From assembly GCA_016840825.1 (NCBI GenBank), contig JAEORN010000099.1:1-6232 (forward strand): DNA of 6,232 nt, given 5' to 3'. The notes below the pieces were generated by a model that saw nothing but the letters and a program-made list of their open reading frames with translations, was not told the origin of the DNA and did no database searches. This document shows positions 1 to 5,139 of this stretch, one piece after another. Position 1 is the stretch's first letter, and each line of letters begins with the position of its first letter. The translations under genes were made by a program, and so were the position numbers. The stretch is from Candidatus Thorarchaeota archaeon (GTDB taxonomy: Archaea > Asgardarchaeota > Thorarchaeia > Thorarchaeales > Thorarchaeaceae).

Positions 1-786
1 GACCAACTAGATGAATCAAGTCATGAGATAAGAAGAGAAGCCGAAAAACTTCGACGTTCAATCCAATTCAAGAAGAGTATCGTCTTTGTAATCGATTACT
101 CTGGCAGCATGAGAGCTCAGGACAGAATTGAAGCAGCGGTAGAAGGAGCAAAAGAGATTCTCTCAAGCCAAGTGAATCCGCAAGATGAGGCAAGTATCAT
201 CATCTTCAATTCGACATATCAAAAACTCCTTCCACTGACAAGGAAAGGTGAGCACGAAGACCCCAGAAGCAATCCAATCTGGAAAGCTCTTGACTCTCTT
301 AGGTATCCGAATTACGCAACTGCATTCTATGATGCACTAGGACATGCTCTTGAAGATTTGAACCTCGTAGAATCAAGTGAGCACCGATGGGTTATTGCAC
401 TGACTGATGGACAGGACAATAGCTCTCAGAAGTTCTCTTTAGATATCCTCAAAGGCATCAGAACCGAAAAGGATAGACAAAGTAGAAAGAAACCACTGAC
501 CATTGAGGGATTCATTCGAGATAATCATCTTGATGTCAATCTGATCATAATTGGAGTGGGCGAGGAGTTGGCAAGTTCAATCGAAGCAAACATCAAGTCA
601 GAGAGGACAGGCAAGAGGATGAACTATGAAGAATTGTTGGAATCTGTCTGCGATTCGATTCCACAGGGTCAATACTTCTCTGTGGTAAATAGTAGAGATG
701 TGAGGTTGGATATCGAGAAAGCCTTCCAAGAGGTAGGCGTGCTAATGGCACAGCTCGAAGTTGGAGGAACTACAGACGATTATTAG
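1..786 (+). CDS. VWA (von Willebrand factor A) domain protein, 5'-truncated
   Basis: The reading frame is open from base 1 to the TAG at 784-786 (261 residues in the window), so the true start lies upstream. Residues 1-26 are highly charged and probably helical. The VWA domain covers about residues 26-250. Its MIDAS metal site is complete: DYSGS at residues 32-36 (D32, S34, S36), the threonine of YATAFYDAL (T107), and the aspartate of ALTDGQD (D136). Hydrophobic strands (SIVFVID, WVIALTD, VNLIIIGVG) fit the alternating alpha/beta Rossmann-like fold. VWA domains bind protein partners through a divalent metal; the partner here is unknown. No membrane segment is visible in this part, so I cannot say whether the protein is cytosolic or exported by signals upstream. 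The stop overlaps the ribosome binding site of the Cache-HAMP gene, implying co-expression. The ATG at 109 is not the start, because it falls just after the first MIDAS motif. The fold assignment is firm and the role is not. Confidence 0.9.
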   Translation, partial: DQLDESSHEIRREAEKLRRSIQFKKSIVFVIDYSGSMRAQDRIEAAVEGAKEILSSQVNPQDEASIIIFNSTYQKLLPLTRKGEHEDPRSNPIWKALDSLRYPNYATAFYDALGHALEDLNLVESSEHRWVIALTDGQDNSSQKFSLDILKGIRTEKDRQSRKKPLTIEGFIRDNHLDVNLIIIGVGEELASSIEANIKSERTGKRMNYEELLESVCDSIPQGQYFSVVNSRDVRLDIEKAFQEVGVLMAQLEVGGTTDDY

Positions 787-791
787 GAGGG
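785..791 (+). promoter_or_regulatory. Strong Shine-Dalgarno site deciding the start of the Cache-HAMP gene
   Basis: AGGAGGG overlaps the TAG stop of the VWA gene. The ATG at 793 would leave only 2 bases after AGGAGG, whereas the ATG at 799 leaves 8, the usual spacing. The second ATG is therefore the likelier start. Placing the site inside the upstream stop codon suggests coupled translation of the two genes. Confidence 0.75.
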
Positions 792-798
792 AATGAAG

Positions 799-2262
799 AT
801 GGCAACAACACAAAAGAAAGGCAGTTTCCGAAGGAACGTGATTGCAACATTTTTAGTAATCTCAGTGCTATCGTTAGGAATCACCGGAGTCATCTCATAC
901 CAATTTATTGGTTTTATCGGTGGTGTCACAACAAGTCAGAGCTCTGATGCTCTGGAGCAGCAAATCCGATTGAATATGAAGCTCACTGCTGAAGAGAATG
1001 CTGATGTCATTGGTCAGAAGCTCAGAAGTGCAGAGGGCCTTGTAGCATCTATCGCAGAAGAGTGCGAGCAGCTCCTTGACTCTGACTCGACCTACTTGCC
1101 AAGAGAGAACATCTACTATGACTACTTCTTCGAATATGGAGCTTCAGGAACGTATCCCGAGGATACGCATTTTGAAGAAAGATATGGAATTAATGTGTCT
1201 TGGAATTATAGTAGCTGGTATATTCCTGGTTCTGATTCCAGCAACTATATGACATATTTCACGGCAAATCAAGTCAGACTAGAACGAGTGTCGAATCTCG
1301 ATTTCATGTTCCAATATGTACATAGTCAACTTCCAGAATTCCGATGGTTATACGTTGGATTTGAGAACGACCTCTGGATCAACTACCCTGGTAGCGATGT
1401 CGGAGGTACAGATTCTGATAGAGCAGCAGAGCCATGGTATCCAACTGATGATGATTTCTATCAAGAGATTAGAGCTGGTATGGGCGAGATGGTGTACTAT
1501 GGTCCATATCTCGACCCCATTGAAAACGTGCTACTCATGTCAATTGGGAGAGCTGTATATGATGATACTGCAACCCTCATTGGAATCGTCGCAGGGGATA
1601 TTTCAATCGAGAACATCAGAACAAAGATTCTGGATGTCCAAGTACTAGAAACAGGATATGCGGCTCTAATAACTGAGACTGGTGATATCCTTGCTCATCC
1701 CAATGTAGATGATGAGGTGTATGAGAGATATGATGCACAATTTGGAAGATTGCCAACCCTTCAGGAATTTGAAGTGGACGGGACAACATCTGCCCTCACA
1801 CCAGTACAGATTAATCAGATTCTTTCAGGTGTTACAGGAATCGTTAACTTCACCAAGAACGGAGAAGACTATATCCTTGCATATACTCCAGTTGAAGTAG
1901 GAGGATACATCTGTATCATCATCGTTCCTGTAGATGAGGTTCTAGCAGCAATCCCAGCTCTTGAAGCGAGAATCGCTGAAGCGAACCTTGCAGCAACTAT
2001 GTTTATTCTTGCAATAACTATTGGAGGTATATTCATAGCAGGAGCTGTTGCTGTAGTAGTGGCGAATCAGATTACTGGTCCGTTACAGTATCTCATGGAC
2101 CTAGCAACTCGTAATGTATCAGCAATGATTAGAGAAGAAAAGCTAGACTCAGACGACCTCCAAGTAGATAAGAGCTACATGGATAAGGACGATGAGATAG
2201 GCGAGCTGGCTAGAGCATTCCAAGGGATGCTTGATTCCATAAAAGATGATGAGCCCCAATAG
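799..2262 (+). CDS. Membrane-anchored dCache sensor protein with C-terminal HAMP domain and no output domain
   Basis: The protein is 487 aa from the ATG at 799 (489 aa from 793). A basic N-terminus (KKGSFRRN) precedes a membrane helix at about residues 16-40. A long extracytoplasmic region follows (about 45-390) with double-Cache features: the EPWYPTDDDFY and YYGPYLDP segments, SIGRAVYDD, GIVAGDIS, then GYAALITETGDILAHPN, and a membrane-distal-type repeat ending ILAYTPVEVGGYICIIIVP. A second helix lies at about 397-422, followed by a HAMP domain at about 423-485 with its conserved proline (ITGPL) and DEIGELARAF motif. Cache domains bind small ligands outside the cell, and HAMP domains relay the conformational change across the membrane. 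The chain stops right after HAMP, with no kinase, methyl-accepting, cyclase or phosphatase module, so any output must come from a partner. The adjacent VWA protein is the obvious candidate. The ligand cannot be read from the sequence. The domain calls come from motif recognition. Confidence 0.9.
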   Translation: MATTQKKGSFRRNVIATFLVISVLSLGITGVISYQFIGFIGGVTTSQSSDALEQQIRLNMKLTAEENADVIGQKLRSAEGLVASIAEECEQLLDSDSTYLPRENIYYDYFFEYGASGTYPEDTHFEERYGINVSWNYSSWYIPGSDSSNYMTYFTANQVRLERVSNLDFMFQYVHSQLPEFRWLYVGFENDLWINYPGSDVGGTDSDRAAEPWYPTDDDFYQEIRAGMGEMVYYGPYLDPIENVLLMSIGRAVYDDTATLIGIVAGDISIENIRTKILDVQVLETGYAALITETGDILAHPNVDDEVYERYDAQFGRLPTLQEFEVDGTTSALTPVQINQILSGVTGIVNFTKNGEDYILAYTPVEVGGYICIIIVPVDEVLAAIPALEARIAEANLAATMFILAITIGGIFIAGAVAVVVANQITGPLQYLMDLATRNVSAMIREEKLDSDDLQVDKSYMDKDDEIGELARAFQGMLDSIKDDEPQ

Positions 2263-2277
2263 GGGCTCCTTTCCTCT
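2251..2277 (+). terminator. GC-rich hairpin with pyrimidine tail over the sensor gene's stop codon
   Basis: GAGCCCC (2251-2257) and GGGGCTC (2262-2268) form a perfect 7-bp stem, six of the pairs G-C, around an AATA loop. The TAG stop at 2260-2262 straddles the loop and the 3' arm. The run CTTTCCTCT (2269-2277) follows directly. The shape is that of an intrinsic terminator, but the tail has too few consecutive T residues for a strong one. It could instead stabilise the mRNA 3' end or attenuate reading into the arginine decarboxylase gene 15 bases downstream. Confidence 0.5.
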
Positions 2278-2291
2278 AGGAAGTGAGATAG

Positions 2292-4127
2292 GTGGACGCA
2301 AAAGAGTGGACGATAGACAAATCAAGGGTAGTCTTCGGGCTTGGAAAGAAGGACTTGCAGTTCTTAGATATAGATGATGAGGGAAACCTATTCATCAATT
2401 TCATGAACAAGACGATTGGCTTCAATGAGCTTGTATCCAAAATAAACATAGAGAACGGAGAGAAGACTGCATACACCTCTTCCTTCACTCTGCGGATGCC
2501 TCAACTCATTCACTATCAAATCAAGAAATTAAAATCTGCATTCTATAAAGTGATGGGAGAATTGGGTTTTTCTGGTCAATTTGGTGCAGTATATCCCGTC
2601 AAAGTCAACCAGCGAAAAGATTGTGTCATTCCAGTACTTCAAGCGGATAGAGGATATGGATTAGAAGCGGGTACGAAAGCTGAGCTCTTCCTCATTAAGA
2701 GTGTCATTAAGGATGAGAAGGATCGCTTGATAATCTGCAATGGTGCTAAGGATCCAGAGTACCTAAGAACAATCGAGCAGTTTGTGAAAGAAGGCTATAA
2801 TATTGCCATCTCTATCGAGTCGCTTCACGAAGCAAGACTCATTGTAGATCTTCTTGATTCTCACGAAACTAACCTAGTTCTTAGAATGAAACCCTATTTG
2901 CGTGTTAGAGGACACTGGTCGCATTCAGCAGGAAGAGATTCAAAGTTTGGACTCAGCATTCACGATCTCTTTGATGTGATTTCCCTACTGAAGGAAAGAG
3001 GATTTGAGGATTCAGTCTCAACCATCCTTGGGCATGTCGGATCACAAATTACTGCAATCGAAGATTTCCATGGATTCTCTAAATTCATGACAAAAGTGTT
3101 CTATGAGTTGAAGGACGAGGGACTTGATAGACTACATCGAATTGATTTTGGAGGTGGGCTTCCGATAGATTACACTAGCTCACACGAAGAGAACCTGATG
3201 GAACTCTATGCGCAATCGATTATTGGTGGAATAATGGAAGCGATGAAAGAACTCGATGAAAGAAGGATGCCACCTGATGTGATGATAGAATCAGGAAGAG
3301 GAATAACTGCATTGTACTCAATGGTTGTGATAAAGGCACTCGAAGTACGATCCGTATTTCCTCCAAGTAATGGATTGAGTGATGAGCTAGAAGCAGAAAA
3401 GAAGAATTGGACAACAAAGATGTCGCAGTCTACCTCATTCACAGAGCTTGTAGATGTTTGGAATGAATTTCTTTCTAACTTGAGCTCTACTACCGACTCA
3501 CTTGATTCGCTGAGGGAGAAGGAGCAGTACATTGGGGAGATGCGAGCAGAAATGCGAAGAAATCTAGCGAGGGTCGGAAGCAAAAGCCTGAGATCAGACC
3601 GGATTATTGAAGATATTTGGCACCCCGATTACATAGTAATAGGCAACTTCAGTGTCTTCAATGCAGCCGGAGACTATGTCCTAGTACAGCAGCATTTTCC
3701 TATAATCCCAATCAGAGACCTCCATGTGCGTCCTGAAACTACAATCAGATTGGCTGACATAACATGCGATTCGGACGGGGAAATATCCCAATTCCACCGG
3801 AAGGATGTTGGAGAGGTCTGGTTTACTAGGGACTATAGACCAGTTGCCATGCCAGACCAAGAGATGGGTACAGGAATACCAGTGGGATACCTAAAGAATG
3901 TTCAAGGCTCATACTTCGTCATCACCCTCACAGGAGCTTATCAGGATGTGATTGAGATGAATCACAATCTATTAGGAGACCTACCTGATGTCGAACTTAT
4001 CCTAACACCAGAGCATGATTGGAAAGTAACATGGGTTTCAGGAGCTCAGGCGATGGATGATATCCTTGAAGATATGGGGTACTTTGGTATAGATATTCAT
4101 GAAGATCCATACATGTCAGATAATTAG
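2292..4127 (+). CDS. speA: Biosynthetic arginine decarboxylase (PLP-dependent, SpeA type)
   Basis: This cytosolic enzyme converts L-arginine to agmatine and CO2, the first step of the agmatine route to putrescine and spermidine. It has 611 aa, slightly shorter than the roughly 630-660 aa of bacterial SpeA because the N-terminus is shorter. The PLP-barrel (fold III) covers about residues 60-350. The PLP lysine is K104 in YPVKVNQ, followed by GLEAGTKAEL, KFGL (218-221), HVGSQ (248-252), DFGGGLPIDY (285-294) and ESGRGITA (333-340). A helical insert typical of SpeA lies at about 375-440. The C-terminal barrel carries DITCDSDG (489-496), with the catalytic C492 supplied across the dimer, and GAYQDVIEMNHNLLGD (548-563). 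All these motifs match E. coli SpeA in order, so the enzyme should be active. The start is GTG: an in-frame TAG lies directly before it (2289-2291) and the next ATG is at residue 38. The ribosome site is weak (AGGA at 2278-2281). The gene stands apart from its neighbours and is probably its own unit or a read-through partner of the sensor gene. Confidence 0.95.
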   Translation: MDAKEWTIDKSRVVFGLGKKDLQFLDIDDEGNLFINFMNKTIGFNELVSKINIENGEKTAYTSSFTLRMPQLIHYQIKKLKSAFYKVMGELGFSGQFGAVYPVKVNQRKDCVIPVLQADRGYGLEAGTKAELFLIKSVIKDEKDRLIICNGAKDPEYLRTIEQFVKEGYNIAISIESLHEARLIVDLLDSHETNLVLRMKPYLRVRGHWSHSAGRDSKFGLSIHDLFDVISLLKERGFEDSVSTILGHVGSQITAIEDFHGFSKFMTKVFYELKDEGLDRLHRIDFGGGLPIDYTSSHEENLMELYAQSIIGGIMEAMKELDERRMPPDVMIESGRGITALYSMVVIKALEVRSVFPPSNGLSDELEAEKKNWTTKMSQSTSFTELVDVWNEFLSNLSSTTDSLDSLREKEQYIGEMRAEMRRNLARVGSKSLRSDRIIEDIWHPDYIVIGNFSVFNAAGDYVLVQQHFPIIPIRDLHVRPETTIRLADITCDSDGEISQFHRKDVGEVWFTRDYRPVAMPDQEMGTGIPVGYLKNVQGSYFVITLTGAYQDVIEMNHNLLGDLPDVELILTPEHDWKVTWVSGAQAMDDILEDMGYFGIDIHEDPYMSDN

Positions 4128-4141
4128 ATGAAACTCGTAAA

Positions 4142-4185
4142 GAGGTGTTCTATCGCATTGAAACACCTCATTATATGCGTTTCAA
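4142..4185 (+). other. Intergenic region with two mutually exclusive hairpins
   Basis: Stem A pairs GAGGTGTT (4142-4149) with AACACCTC (4162-4169), 8 bp with a 12-base loop. Stem B pairs TTGAAAC (4158-4164) with GTTTCAA (4179-4185), 7 bp with a 14-base loop. They share bases 4162-4164, so only one can form in an RNA. No T-run follows either stem, so neither looks like a classical terminator. This may be the 3' end of the arginine decarboxylase transcript or a regulatory leader. The pairings are seen in the sequence; any function is inference. Confidence 0.4.
4170..4177 (+). promoter_or_regulatory. Possible archaeal TATA box upstream of the second operon
   Basis: ATTATATG lies in the only intergenic gap. 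If it acts as a TATA box, transcription would begin about 25 bases downstream, near 4198-4203, leaving a leader of roughly 30 bases before the ATG at 4234. The element sits within the loop of one of the overlapping inverted repeats. No clear BRE or bacterial -35/-10 pair was found, so this is a tentative call. Confidence 0.3.
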
Positions 4186-4233
4186 GGGATTACTATCACA
4201 TCTATGCGAAAGTCAATAGGTGTGTAATCCAGA

Positions 4234-4641
4234 ATGGCAAAACTCAATCTCATCCTTTACATTAAATCTAAGAGAATATCCACTTCCAGTGTAGATTTGG
4301 ATTCGGTAGGACATAATTGTGCAAATCCACTGAGAACAGGAGCCCTTGACCGTATGGGTTCGGAATCAGTTTTCCAAGATCCAGAACAAGCATTGCTTAT
4401 TGACGCTGCAGTTCGAGCTTGTGATAAGATGGATTGGACCTTAGAGGTTGTTGATGTAGCAAAATATGGACTCATTAAGAGAATTCGATCAAATGAAGAA
4501 GTTCCCAGACTTGAAGCGAACGGGAAACCTATGTATGGTGTACCCACTTCTCGCGAGATTATAGAGTTCTATAGTGAAGAGAAATCTCACAAAGAAGTGT
4601 CAATGAATCTACAAGAACAGAAGAGGATTGAAGCCTTTTGA
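4234..4641 (+). CDS. Small protein with possible divergent thioredoxin/glutaredoxin-like fold, no CxxC
   Basis: The protein is 135 aa, soluble, with no signal peptide or membrane helix, and I do not recognise its family. The predicted element order is a strand (LNLILYIKS, residues 4-12), a poorly conserved-looking loop (about 13-48), a helix (PEQALLIDAAVRACDKM, 50-66), a strand (TLEVVDVAK, 69-77), then VPRLEANGKPMYGVPTS (90-106) and a final helix (REIIEFY). The VP-strand-NGK-G-PT pattern resembles the cis-proline half of thioredoxin/glutaredoxin-like proteins. The two cysteines (C29, C63) are far apart and there is no CxxC, so classical redox activity is unlikely. The charged tail from about residue 114 may be disordered. 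The ATG has an AGGTG ribosome site (4218-4222) 11 bases upstream. The 3' end overlaps the next gene by 4 bases, pointing to coupled expression with the membrane protein and the peptide transporter ATPase. The gene is probably real; the fold is inference. Confidence 0.75.
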   Translation: MAKLNLILYIKSKRISTSSVDLDSVGHNCANPLRTGALDRMGSESVFQDPEQALLIDAAVRACDKMDWTLEVVDVAKYGLIKRIRSNEEVPRLEANGKPMYGVPTSREIIEFYSEEKSHKEVSMNLQEQKRIEAF

Positions 4642-5138
4642 ATGAAATTCAGGACACTCAAACTTCTGACTCACCTGAAGTAAAAAAGACAGAAGGTATT
4701 GTCATTGGACTGGATTTCGGAGAATGGGCAGGATTCACTTCAGGTAAAATCATTTTGAAAATAGAGGGGGAAGACCGTGCCGATTTTCACTATGGTCAAA
4801 ATGCGAAGGGAATCATTCCGAAAATAGGAGACCTAGTATCCATAGAATATATGGGTTCTAAACTTCTCGAGATCAGTAACATTGAGATACTCGACACAAA
4901 TCGAGAAACACTCTCGGAGCGAGTCGCTGTTCAAATCAATAGCATGAATCTAATCCTTGGGCATCCAAAGGCAGCAATTGTTATCGTGATCGTTGAATGT
5001 CTAGCAGGAATTTGGATAATACTCATGGGTCTAGTACTGGGTTCATCAAAACCAGCAGCCTATCTTATTCTTGGAGTGGTGGGATTCGTTCAGATTTTCA
5101 TAGGATGGCTCATATGGGAAAGCACTGGAAAGGGGTGA
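4638..5138 (+). CDS. Hypothetical membrane protein: N-terminal beta-rich domain and two membrane helices
   Basis: The protein is 166 aa and I do not recognise its family. Residues 1-17 are polar and probably disordered. Residues 18-87 are rich in beta-strand patterns (TEGIVIGLDF, GKIILKIEG, KIGDLVSIEYMGSKLLEISN) resembling a small barrel of OB or SH3 type. Two hydrophobic helices follow (about 112-135 and 140-160), ending in a short tail. The soluble domain therefore sits N-terminal to a membrane hairpin, the reverse of the order in NfeD-like proteins. The start is TTG: an in-frame TGA at 4629-4631 excludes anything earlier, the ATG at 4642 is out of frame, and GAGGA (4623-4627) lies 10 bases upstream of the TTG. 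The start overlaps the previous stop (TTGA), and the 3' end overlaps the ABC ATPase start, so it is the middle gene of a coupled trio. It could be an accessory membrane subunit for the transporter, but nothing in the sequence proves that. Confidence 0.8.
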   Translation: MNEIQDTQTSDSPEVKKTEGIVIGLDFGEWAGFTSGKIILKIEGEDRADFHYGQNAKGIIPKIGDLVSIEYMGSKLLEISNIEILDTNRETLSERVAVQINSMNLILGHPKAAIVIVIVECLAGIWIILMGLVLGSSKPAAYLILGVVGFVQIFIGWLIWESTGKG

Positions 5139-5139
5139 T
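5131..5139 (+). promoter_or_regulatory. Shine-Dalgarno-like site complicating the ABC ATPase start
   Basis: AGGGGTGAT closely matches the complement of the archaeal/bacterial 16S rRNA 3' end (AGGAGGTGAT). It overlaps the TGA stop of the membrane protein gene. It is well placed for a TTG start at 5144 but itself contains the GTG at 5135, so it supports TTG 5144 as a serious alternative start for the ATPase. Confidence 0.45.

Noticed and set aside
109..111. ATG as start of the VWA protein
   Set aside because: The frame is open to base 1, and the MIDAS motif DYSGS is encoded at 94-108, just upstream of this ATG. Starting here would cut off the essential first strand and metal site.
1316..1900. 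Two + strand ORFs (1316-1648 and 1709-1900) in another frame
   Set aside because: Both lie inside the Cache domain coding region, whose motifs run unbroken through this stretch.
2239..2246. ATAAAAGA as a TATA box for the arginine decarboxylase gene
   Set aside because: It lies in the sensor coding region, is a poor match, and would place the transcript start inside the terminator-like hairpin.
2276..2488. Minus-strand ORF of 70 codons
   Set aside because: It is antisense to the N-terminus of arginine decarboxylase, with no supporting motif or ribosome site.
3206..3583. Minus-strand ORF of 125 codons
   Set aside because: It lies wholly inside the arginine decarboxylase gene, gives a serine-rich low-complexity product with no recognisable motif, and is an antisense shadow.
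4257..4547. Minus-strand ORF of 96 codons
   Set aside because: It is antisense to the small thioredoxin-like gene, which has the better ribosome site, is coupled to the next gene and has a plausible secondary-structure pattern.
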